Positions 1 through 5,363 of a DNA stretch of 7,067 bases are shown here, in pieces. The notes beneath the pieces are model-generated. The model saw nothing but the letters and a program-made list of their open reading frames with translations. It ran no database searches and was not told the DNA's origin. The stretch spans positions 1 to 7,067 of the forward strand of contig JACMOE010000100.1 in NCBI GenBank assembly GCA_014378185.1, read 5' to 3'. Each line of letters opens with the position of its first letter. The stretch's first letter is position 1. This DNA comes from Gemmatimonadaceae bacterium. GTDB taxonomy: Bacteria; Gemmatimonadota; Gemmatimonadetes; Gemmatimonadales; Gemmatimonadaceae. Made by a program: the position numbers and the translations under genes.

Positions 1-1181
1 GCCCCATCGAGCGAAATGGCCGTGGTATCGACGCCAGCAGTCCGCAAGGCAGTCCGCATTTCGACCACGGCCGGCTTCACGTCATAGCGCACCGCGAGGC
101 GCTTGCTGCGCTGCGCCACGAGCTCGGGATACGACGTGACGCCATGGTCCGCGGTGAGCGCGAACACGATGGTGCTCGAGTCGCGCAGCCGATAGAGCGA
201 ATCGATGAACGTCCCCAGCGAGCGATCGAGCCGAAGCAGGTTGTCGTGCTGCTCGCGCGAGTCCGGACCATAGCGGTGACCAACGTAGTCCGTCGCCGAA
301 AGCGACACGGCCAGGATATCCGTGGAGGTCCGCGCTCCAAGGTCCATTGCCTGGAGTCCTTCGAGCGCCGTGGCGAAGGTGAGCTCGTCCATCCACGGCG
401 TGTAGGGCAGTTCGCCAGCGGCCCGGTCCGGGTTGCTGGGCAGCGCGTGAGGGAAGGTGAAGTCGCTGCCATTATTTTCGATCGGTTCACTGTCCGGCTC
501 CGCATATGCGCTGCCTGGCAGCAATAACGTCCATGCCTGCCCGGCGAGTTTCTGGGGCGTGCGGCGGGCGTTGACGCGGCGGATCCAGTCGGGCAGCGTG
601 TCCGCGTAATAGCGGCTGGTGGTGAACTCGCCGTTCGAGGTGGCGTACCAGAACGCGCCCTGCTTGGCGCGGCCGAGCGGAAGGATGGCCCCTCGATCCT
701 TGCGCGACACCGAGAGAGCGCGCGAGCCGGGATCCCGCGTTCGCATCCAGTCGATGAGCACCGATCCCCGGAAGCGGTACGGCGACGCTGGCGTGTCACG
801 AGACGTGAGCAACGGTGCCTGTGGATCGAGCACGCCGGTCGTGTTGCTCACGATGCCGGTGGAGCGGGGGAAGCGCCCGGACATCGTGACGGAGTGCCCA
901 GGTGCCGTCTCGGTGTTGGCATGGTCCTGGAACGCATTCGTGAAGAAGGCGCCATGCCTGCCGAGCCTTGCGAAGCCGCCAGTGTATTGCGCGGCCCAGC
1001 GATCCACGTAGTCCGATCGCATCTGGTCGATCGTGAGAAACACGACCAGGCGAGGACGCGCCGTGGCTACCACGCCGCGTGCCTGGGCCTCGAGCCGTGC
1101 CGGTGGAATACCGAAGGACGCGAGCATGGCGGCGAACAGGAGAACTCGGCGCATCGACAGGTGCGTGAGGGTTGGCAGCAT
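1..1181 (-). CDS. PafA-type alkaline phosphatase, exported (C-terminus outside window)
   Basis: Partial gene: 393 codons from an ATG at 1181, running off the window's left edge. It is a metal-dependent phosphate monoesterase of the alkaline phosphatase superfamily, probably periplasmic or secreted. The N-terminus reads as a signal peptide: Arg11-Arg12, a hydrophobic core (VLLFAAMLASFGI) and an AQA site ending at residue 34. Catalytic landmarks in order are Asp52 in FLTIDQM, the likely nucleophile Thr92 in ETAPGH, Asn113 in SNTTG, Lys161 and Arg163 in KDRGAI, Asp298 and His302 in SATDYVGH, and Asp345-His346 in TADHG. From knowledge of Elizabethkingia PafA, these match its Asp38, Thr79, Asn100, Lys162/Arg164, Asp305/His309 and Asp352/His353. 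The Lys/Arg pair favours a monoesterase over an NPP-type phosphodiesterase. The last zinc-ligand histidine should lie outside the window. In-frame ATGs at 1193 and 1154 are alternative starts; no strong Shine-Dalgarno decides. The gene lies 67 bp after argA, so cotranscription is possible. Confidence 0.88.
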   Translation of the reverse strand, partial: MLPTLTHLSMRRVLLFAAMLASFGIPPARLEAQARGVVATARPRLVVFLTIDQMRSDYVDRWAAQYTGGFARLGRHGAFFTNAFQDHANTETAPGHSVTMSGRFPRSTGIVSNTTGVLDPQAPLLTSRDTPASPYRFRGSVLIDWMRTRDPGSRALSVSRKDRGAILPLGRAKQGAFWYATSNGEFTTSRYYADTLPDWIRRVNARRTPQKLAGQAWTLLLPGSAYAEPDSEPIENNGSDFTFPHALPSNPDRAAGELPYTPWMDELTFATALEGLQAMDLGARTSTDILAVSLSATDYVGHRYGPDSREQHDNLLRLDRSLGTFIDSLYRLRDSSTIVFALTADHGVTSYPELVAQRSKRLAVRYDVKPAVVEMRTALRTAGVDTTAISLDG

Positions 1182-1248
1182 GGCGGACCGCATCCTGTGG
1201 ACACGGCGCGTTGAAATCTATACTGGGCTTCTCGCGCTCCCCCTCACG

Positions 1249-1743
1249 TCAAGCGGCACGGGCGGCCTCGTCGAGCATGAGGCTTCTGGCAAAGCAGATT
1301 TCGTTGCAGGCAAAGCGACGCGCACAGCCGACGCAGTCGCGACGGATCTTTTCCGGATATCTGGCGCGATCCACGCGAAGGTATCCGATGGCAGCGAAAA
1401 ATTCGGGCTGGAGGGTAAGCGCGAACAGGTCATAGATTCCGCGCTTGCGAGCCAGGCCTTCCACCGCGCCCACGATGGCGCGTCCCAGTCCCATGCCGTG
1501 GGCAGAACGCGACACGGCGACCGCGGCGACTTCGGCCACACTTGGTGAGTACTCCTTCAGAGCGCCACAGGCGAGCAGCCCGCCAGCGGCAGTCTGGACG
1601 ACCACATAGTCATCAATCGCAAGCGCTACCATTTCTGGCGTGCGCCGCAACATCTGTCCTTCGTTCGCGAACACGTTGTTCAGGCACGAGATGGCGGCTG
1701 CGTCCTGCGGGCGCGCGCGGCGCACGAGCAGGTCTGGCGCCAT
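1249..1743 (-). CDS. argA: short-form N-acetylglutamate synthase (GNAT, ArgA-like)
   Basis: A 164-residue single-domain GNAT acetyltransferase. The likely reaction is acetyl-CoA plus glutamate to N-acetylglutamate, the first step of arginine synthesis, in the cytoplasm. The acetyl-CoA loop is visible as HGMGLGRAIV (82-91), after a beta-strand EVAAVAVS (71-78), and the GNAT tail FFAAIGYLRV lies at 115-124. The C-terminal DCVGCARRFACNEIC (Cys137, Cys140, Cys146, Cys150) resembles the DCxxC...C tail I recall from short ArgA enzymes of the mycobacterial Rv2747 kind. There is no amino-acid-kinase domain, unlike E. coli ArgA (about 440 residues). Its place as last gene of the argCBD operon supports the role. 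The ATG directly follows the argD stop (TAG-ATG), and a strong GAGGAGG lies 8 nt upstream inside argD, so this start is well supported. An acetyltransferase for another amine is possible, but context argues against it. Confidence 0.8.
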   Translation of the reverse strand: MAPDLLVRRARPQDAAAISCLNNVFANEGQMLRRTPEMVALAIDDYVVVQTAAGGLLACGALKEYSPSVAEVAAVAVSRSAHGMGLGRAIVGAVEGLARKRGIYDLFALTLQPEFFAAIGYLRVDRARYPEKIRRDCVGCARRFACNEICFARSLMLDEAARAA

Positions 1744-2976
1744 CTACAGAACCTCCTCGAGGATCTGCAGGCCGCGCAGCAGTTCGTCCTGCGTGCTCAC
1801 GAGCGGTGGCAGCATGCGGACCGTGTAGTCGCCTGCCGAACACACCAGCAACCCGCGACCGAGCGCTTCGCTCACCACATGTGCCGCGGTGCCCATGACG
1901 TCGATTCCCCACATCAGGCCGACGCCGCGGACCTGCCGAATGCGGCTCGTCCGGTGCGCGATCTCGTTGAGCTGCTTGCCGAACCAGGCACCCATCTCGC
2001 GCACGTGCGCGAGCAGCGCCGGATCCGAAAGCCGATCCAGTACATGCAGCGCGACCGACGACACGAAGGGGCCGCCGCCAAACGTCGTGCCGTGATCGCC
2101 GGGCTTGATCGTGGCTGCGATCGCATCCGTCATCAGGATCGCGCCCATGGGTAATCCACCGGCGATTGGTTTGGCCAGCGTCACCATGTCCGGCACCAGG
2201 CCTATCTGTTCGTACGCGAACAGCGTTCCGGTGCGGCCCATTCCGCACTGGATCTCATCGAGGATGAGCGCAATGTTGCGCGACGCGGTCACGGCGCGCA
2301 GCTCGCGGAGAAATCCGGCGTCGAGCACGCGCACGCCTCCTTCCCCCTGTACCGGTTCCACGATCAGTGCGGCGACGGTGTCCTCGCTCAACGCCGCGTC
2401 GAGTTCCGCGAGGTCGCGCTCGAAGATGGAAATTCCGGGAGTGAGCGGTCGGAACGGCAACCGGTATCCAGGGCGATCCGTTGCGGCCAGTGTGCCGAAC
2501 AGGCGGCCATGGAACGCGCCGCGGAGTGCAACGATCTCGTGCTTGGCGTCTCCCAGCGTGCGCGCCCATCGACGGGCAAACTTGAATGCGCCCTCGTTGG
2601 CTTCCGCGCCTGAGTTGCAGAAGAACACCTTGTCCGCGAACGACCGCGACACGAGCGCGGATGCCAGGCGCTCGCCCGGCGAGGTGCTGTAGAGGTTGGA
2701 GGTGTGAATCAACCCGTCCACTGCGGCGTGCATGGCGGCCTTCAGTTGCGGATCGTCGTAGCCCAGCGCGTTCACCGCAATGCCGCCCACGAAATCGAGG
2801 TACGCCTTGCCCTCGGCGTCGTAGAGATGCACCCCGCTGCCCCGCACGAATTCAACAGGGGCACGCTTGTACGTGGCGAGGATGGCGCTGTCGAAGGGCG
2901 CTGCGAGGCCGGCTGTTGGCGGCTGCGCCGCGCGATGCGTGGCGTCAGTCATCGGCTTCAGGGTTGGTGCCGTCAT
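1744..2976 (-). CDS. argD: acetylornithine aminotransferase
   Basis: A 410-residue class-III PLP-dependent aminotransferase. ArgD exchanges the amino group between glutamate and N-acetylglutamate semialdehyde to give N-acetylornithine; many homologues also serve as DapC in lysine synthesis. Visible landmarks: VEFVRGSGVHLYDAEGKAYLD (41-61), the PLP phosphate loop SGAEANEGA (122-130), FHGR (155-158), VEPVQGEGG (206-214), the PLP-ring aspartate Asp240 in ILDEIQCGMGRTG, the Schiff-base lysine Lys269 in LAKPIAGGLPMG, and TTFGGGP (297-303). Length is normal for the family. The chosen ATG at 2976 overlaps the argB TGA as ATGA and has GGGAG 9 nt upstream; the ATG at 2982 would leave only 3 nt after that site. 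The N-terminal 25 residues are a variable Ala/Pro-rich tail. GABA or ornithine aminotransferases are the main look-alikes, but the operon settles it. Confidence 0.95.
   Translation of the reverse strand: MTAPTLKPMTDATHRAAQPPTAGLAAPFDSAILATYKRAPVEFVRGSGVHLYDAEGKAYLDFVGGIAVNALGYDDPQLKAAMHAAVDGLIHTSNLYSTSPGERLASALVSRSFADKVFFCNSGAEANEGAFKFARRWARTLGDAKHEIVALRGAFHGRLFGTLAATDRPGYRLPFRPLTPGISIFERDLAELDAALSEDTVAALIVEPVQGEGGVRVLDAGFLRELRAVTASRNIALILDEIQCGMGRTGTLFAYEQIGLVPDMVTLAKPIAGGLPMGAILMTDAIAATIKPGDHGTTFGGGPFVSSVALHVLDRLSDPALLAHVREMGAWFGKQLNEIAHRTSRIRQVRGVGLMWGIDVMGTAAHVVSEALGRGLLVCSAGDYTVRMLPPLVSTQDELLRGLQILEEVL
1752..1758 (-). promoter_or_regulatory. strong ribosome binding site for argA
   Basis: GAGGAGG on the minus strand, inside the last codons of argD and 8 nt before the argA ATG at 1743. 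It is the best Shine-Dalgarno in the window and fixes the argA start. It suggests argA is translated efficiently in its own right, not only by read-through from argD. Confidence 0.85.
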
Positions 2977-3740
2977 GTGCATACACTCCCGACTCGTGTC
3001 AATTCGGTGCCGCGCTCGCGATCCTCGATGGCGGCGATGTCCGATATCCTCACCCGCTCTACTCCGCCTTCCAGGGCTGCGAGCGCCGCCTGAAGCTTCG
3101 CCGCCATGCCCCCCGACGCCGTGCCGTCATCGATGAGGCGGTGTGCGTCGTCCAACGACAGGCTCGCCATGGGCACACCGTCCCGCAGTACGCCGGGAAC
3201 GTCCGACACCAGCAGAAGCTCTTCGGCTTCGAGCGCGACGGCAATGGCCGCAGCCGCGTCGTCCCCGTTCACGTTGAGCGTCAACCCTTCCGCAGGGGTG
3301 GTGCAGCGACTCACCGGAGAGAGCACCGGCAGGTATCCGCCATCGAGCAGGTGTCGCAGAAGGGTCGTATTCACCGAGACAGGAACGCCCACGTATCCGA
3401 ACCGCGCCGTATCGAGCGGCGCAGCGAGAAGCAGCCCGGCATCCTCACCCGACAGTCCGAGGGCCGGGACACCTGCTGCAACCAGCGCACTCACGAGCCG
3501 CTTGTTGGCCGAGCCGGACAGCGCCATGCGAATGATCTCGAGATCCAGGAGGCTCGTGACGCGGCGCCCACCCGTGAACTCCGAGACGACACCGTGGAGC
3601 CGTTGCAGTGTACTGACTTCGTCACCGCCCCCGTGCACGACCACCAGGGATCCCGGCGTCCTGTGCTGGGCCGACGCCAGCGCGCCGGCGAGCGCCGGAT
3701 CGACCTGGGGCCGTCCCCCGACCTTGATGACGCGCGTCAT
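2973..3740 (-). CDS. argB: N-acetylglutamate kinase
   Basis: A 255-residue amino-acid kinase that phosphorylates the gamma-carboxylate of N-acetylglutamate with ATP, the second step of the pathway; cytoplasmic. Seen in order: the N-terminal nucleotide-binding KVGG (Lys6), the glycine loop VVVHGGGD (33-40), the substrate-region GGRRVT (57-62) and SANKRLV (77-83), LNVNGDDAAAAIA (155-167), LLLVSDVPGVL (175-185) and GGMAAK with Lys215. This is the compact E. coli-like size. The KVGG strand begins at residue 4, so there is no N-terminal extension of the kind that forms the arginine-sensitive hexamer in feedback-inhibited kinases. I infer it is not strongly arginine-inhibited. The start is ATG 3740, overlapping the argC stop as ATGA; a longer reading from 3773 would add 11 residues before the conserved strand and is unlikely. 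LysZ-type kinases are similar but come with lysW and lysX, which are not seen here. Confidence 0.95.
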   Translation of the reverse strand: MTRVIKVGGRPQVDPALAGALASAQHRTPGSLVVVHGGGDEVSTLQRLHGVVSEFTGGRRVTSLLDLEIIRMALSGSANKRLVSALVAAGVPALGLSGEDAGLLLAAPLDTARFGYVGVPVSVNTTLLRHLLDGGYLPVLSPVSRCTTPAEGLTLNVNGDDAAAAIAVALEAEELLLVSDVPGVLRDGVPMASLSLDDAHRLIDDGTASGGMAAKLQAALAALEGGVERVRISDIAAIEDRERGTELTRVGSVCT

Positions 3741-4732
3741 GTCGGCAGCCCTGTGCATTCGTCGAGGGCGCACATCAGGTTCGCGTTCTGTACCGCCTGA
3801 CCTGCGGCACCCTTCACAAGATTGTCGATGGCCGAAGTCACCAGCATTGTCGGCGCGCGCGTGCCGGCAATCATGGTGGCCGTCATGCGCACGACGTTGC
3901 GATGCACGACATCGCGAAGCCTGGGCTGTTGGGGCACCACCTCGATGAAGGGCTCGTTCGGGTACGCCGCGCGAAGTGGCTCCGTAGCATCGGCAAGCTC
4001 CCTGACCACCGGCACCGTAATGGATGACAGGATGCCGCGGGCGACGGGTAGCAGGTGCGGCGTGAACACGAGATCCGCGTGGGCCGCACCAAAGGTCGCC
4101 ATCGTGGCCAGCATCTCCTTCAGGTGGCGATGCGTGTTACCCACGCCATACGCGCGGTAGTCCTCGCTGACCTCCGCAAACAGCAACTCGCGCTTGGGCG
4201 AATTTCCTGCCCCCGTCACGCCACTCGCCGCATTGGCGATGATCATTGCGCCGGGGGCGACCAACCCTGCGGAGGCCAGCGGCGCCAGGGCGAGCAGTAT
4301 GGACGTGGGGTAACATCCGGGGTTCGCGACGATGTCCGCGGAGGCAATGGCCGACCGGGTCGCGCTGCCGAGCTCCGGCATTCCATAAACTGCCTTCGCT
4401 GCGGCGTCGCCGTGGCCTGGACGGAAGTCGCTCGAGAGATCCACAACGCGTGCGCCCGCTGACCGCGCCCGCTCCACCCATGCCAACGACGCGCCATGTG
4501 GCAGCGCGCAGAAAACGATCTCCGCCTTGGCAAGCGGCGCGTCGTCCGAGGCGATGAACGTGACGTCGTCCCGGCCGGCACGCACCGTTTGCCCGCGCTG
4601 CTCATTCGCGGTCGCGAACGCCAGCGAAAAGCGCGGATGCCGTGCGATGATCGCGCACAGTTCGCGTCCGGCATAACCGCTGGCGCCCAGGACGCCGACA
4701 GGGATTTTATTCACGCTATAATGCATAATCAT
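3737..4732 (-). CDS. argC: N-acetyl-gamma-glutamyl-phosphate reductase
   Basis: A 331-residue NADP-dependent reductase that converts N-acetyl-gamma-glutamyl phosphate to N-acetylglutamate semialdehyde, the third pathway step; cytoplasmic. The Rossmann glycine motif GASGYAG is at 16-22, ALPHG at 76-80, the catalytic cysteine Cys140 in VANPGCYPTS, SGVTGAG at 170-176, the substrate-region NTHRHLKEM (199-207) and FTPHLLPVARG (223-233). This is the standard type-1 ArgC length and order. First gene of the argC-argB-argD-argA operon; its TGA overlaps the argB ATG. The start is uncertain. ATG 4732 is chosen because AGAGG lies 7 nt upstream (4744-4740). A GTG at 4714 would give a more typical ArgC N-terminus (VNKIPVGVLGASG) and could be leaderless from the promoter-like sequence described separately. 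ATGs at 4726 and 4765 are also in frame. An ARG-box palindrome overlaps the start codons, so ArgR repression is expected. Confidence 0.95.
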   Translation of the reverse strand: MIMHYSVNKIPVGVLGASGYAGRELCAIIARHPRFSLAFATANEQRGQTVRAGRDDVTFIASDDAPLAKAEIVFCALPHGASLAWVERARSAGARVVDLSSDFRPGHGDAAAKAVYGMPELGSATRSAIASADIVANPGCYPTSILLALAPLASAGLVAPGAMIIANAASGVTGAGNSPKRELLFAEVSEDYRAYGVGNTHRHLKEMLATMATFGAAHADLVFTPHLLPVARGILSSITVPVVRELADATEPLRAAYPNEPFIEVVPQQPRLRDVVHRNVVRMTATMIAGTRAPTMLVTSAIDNLVKGAAGQAVQNANLMCALDECTGLPT

Positions 4733-4737
4733 GCATT
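4720..4737. promoter_or_regulatory. ARG box (ArgR operator) at the argC start
   Basis: A perfect 18-bp palindrome: AATGCAT (4720-4726), spacer AATC, ATGCATT (4731-4737). The core, TGCAT-AATC-ATGCA, has the same half-site spacing as the known ARG-box consensus TGAAT-N4-ATTCA, with C replacing the central A. TGCATA half-sites are also known from actinobacterial ARG boxes. It covers the argC start codons and the putative argC -10, so bound ArgR should block argC expression. For argR it lies just upstream of the likely promoter. A lone ATTCA half-site at 4709-4713 could mark a weak second box. Assignment is by pattern and context, not by binding data. Confidence 0.75.
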
Positions 4738-4750
4738 TGCCTCTGGTCAA
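4722..4750 (-). promoter_or_regulatory. putative argC operon promoter
   Basis: On the minus strand TTGACC (4750-4745) is followed after 17 bp by TATGCA (4727-4722), which lies inside the ARG box. This repeats the arrangement seen at argG. The start of transcription would fall near 4715, at or next to the in-frame GTG at 4714. If real, it would exclude the ATG at 4732 from that message, so it conflicts with the Shine-Dalgarno-based start. The -10 is weak (3 of 6). Confidence 0.35.
4740..4744 (-). promoter_or_regulatory. candidate ribosome binding site for argC
   Basis: AGAGG on the minus strand, 7 nt before the ATG at 4732. It is the reason for choosing that argC start over the GTG at 4714. 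It lies in the spacer of the candidate argC promoter, so it can act only if transcription begins farther upstream. Confidence 0.5.
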
Positions 4751-4772
4751 TGCCCGCTTCGGCACCTATGCT
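4744..4772 (+). promoter_or_regulatory. weak candidate argR promoter
   Basis: TGGTCA (4744-4749), then 17 bp, then TATGCT (4767-4772) is the best sigma-70-like pair upstream of argR. A start near 4779 would give a leader of about 27 nt. Its -35 overlaps the -35 of the opposing argC candidate, so the two divergent promoters may compete. The ARG box lies just upstream. Confidence 0.3.
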
Positions 4773-4805
4773 TTAGGGTAGGCGGGCGTAACTACGGGGA
4801 GATCG

Positions 4806-5267
4806 ATGACCAAGAAGCAAGGTCGACAGGCCGCTATTCGCGAGCTCGTTTCCGCGCACGAGGTGGGCAGCCAGGAGGAACTTCGCCAACTGCTGGTCGA
4901 GCGGGGGGTGGACGTCACGCAGGCGACCCTCTCTCGTGACATCAGGGACCTGGGACTGGCTCGCGTTTCCGCAGAGGACGGCGTGCGTTACGTCATCCCC
5001 GGGTCGCGTGAGGACGACGAGGACAAGCCGTTGCTGGCCAGCCTCCTGCCCCAGCTCTTCTCACGCATCGATGGTGTCGGTGAATTGATCGTCCTGCACA
5101 CCGTGCGCAGCGGTGCGCAGCCGATCGCGGAAGCCATCGACCAGGAGGAATTCCCCGAGGTACTTGGCACCATCGCGGGCGATGATACGATACTGATCGT
5201 CACGCGCTCGACAGAAGCCCGTCAGGCACTGACCCGCCTGCTGCTGGAACTGGCGGGCGAGGCCTGA
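4806..5267 (+). CDS. argR: arginine repressor ArgR
   Basis: A 153-residue arginine-responsive transcription regulator. In known members a hexamer binds arginine and then paired ARG boxes, repressing biosynthesis genes and often its own gene. The N-terminal winged helix-turn-helix includes QATLSRDIRDLG (39-50), the recognition-helix region, with the wing near GVRYVIPG (59-66). A linker rich in Asp/Glu (69-73) leads to the C-terminal oligomerisation and arginine-binding domain. There GTIAGDDTILIV (121-132) carries the Asp126-Asp127 pair that contacts arginine in the family. Length and both motifs are complete. The ATG at 4806 has GGGGAG ending 4 nt upstream, a slightly close but usable site. 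Divergent from argC and upstream of argG, it sits between the two arms it most likely controls. An AhrC-like activating role on catabolic genes elsewhere cannot be judged here. Confidence 0.96.
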   Translation: MTKKQGRQAAIRELVSAHEVGSQEELRQLLVERGVDVTQATLSRDIRDLGLARVSAEDGVRYVIPGSREDDEDKPLLASLLPQLFSRIDGVGELIVLHTVRSGAQPIAEAIDQEEFPEVLGTIAGDDTILIVTRSTEARQALTRLLLELAGEA

Positions 5268-5284
5268 CGACGATGGCCGTCAGG
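5263..5284 (+). terminator. GC-rich hairpin over the argR stop codon, no U-tract
   Basis: Perfect 7-bp arms CCTGACG (5263-5269) and CGTCAGG (5278-5284) flank an 8-nt loop; the argR TGA lies in the left arm. No run of T follows, so this is not a standard intrinsic terminator. It could weaken read-through into argG or protect the argR message end. Chance in GC-rich DNA is also possible. Confidence 0.3.
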
Positions 5285-5297
5285 ACGCGGCGAAGGG

Positions 5298-5326
5298 TTG
5301 ACGTGGATGACTATTCTGTGTAAATA
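5298..5326 (+). promoter_or_regulatory. putative argG promoter
   Basis: A -35-like TTGACG (5298-5303) is followed after 17 bp by TAAATA (5321-5326) as a weak -10. Transcription would start near 5333, giving a leader of about 30 nt to the argG ATG. The -10 lies inside the first putative ARG box, as expected for a repressed promoter. The -35 match is strong (5 of 6) and the -10 poor (3 of 6). Confidence 0.5.
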
Positions 5327-5353
5327 TGCAGTAGTTCTGCATATTCTTATCTC
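5315..5353. promoter_or_regulatory. putative paired ARG boxes upstream of argG
   Basis: The directly visible signal is a perfect inverted repeat: AATATGCAG (5323-5331), 5-nt spacer TAGTT, CTGCATATT (5337-5345). It also reads as two adjacent 18-bp ARG boxes. Box 1 is 5315-5332 with core TGTGT-AAAT-ATGCA; box 2 is 5336-5353 with core TGCAT-ATTC-TTATC. Each has one perfect TGCAT/ATGCA half-site and one degenerate half. Their centres are 21 bp apart with a 3-bp gap, which is the classic E. coli tandem ARG-box spacing. The region covers the putative argG -10 and ends at the Shine-Dalgarno, a good position for repression. Confidence 0.7.
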
Positions 5354-5358
5354 AGGAG
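5353..5358 (+). promoter_or_regulatory. ribosome binding site for argG
   Basis: CAGGAG with 5 nt to the ATG at 5364. It decides the start in favour of MPRTIVLAYSGG, excluding the 22-codon upstream open frame. It directly follows the second putative ARG box. Confidence 0.85.
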
Positions 5359-5363
5359 CATTC

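Noticed and set aside
77..799. 240-codon minus-strand open frame inside the phosphatase gene
   Set aside because: A different frame of the same strand encodes a protein with all the PafA catalytic residues in order; this one is Arg/Ser-rich with no motif.
2586..3800. 404-codon open frame on the plus strand opposite argD and argB
   Set aside because: It is an antisense shadow of two clearly conserved genes in GC-rich DNA; its translation is Arg/Cys/Pro-rich with no family motif.
2973..4732. LysW-dependent (LysY/LysZ) version of the argC-argB pair
   Set aside because: No lysW- or lysX-like gene is present, and an ArgA-like acetyltransferase is in the same operon, which fits the acetylated route.
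4752..4787. Inverted repeat GCCCGC / GCGGGC between argC and argR
   Set aside because: Six-bp arms separated by 24 nt are weak in GC-rich DNA, and only one arm would lie in the argR transcript from the candidate promoter.
5298..5363. 22-codon N-terminal extension of argG
   Set aside because: These codons cover the putative promoter and operator, do not resemble ArgG, and the ATG at 5364 has a good ribosome binding site next to the conserved N-terminus.
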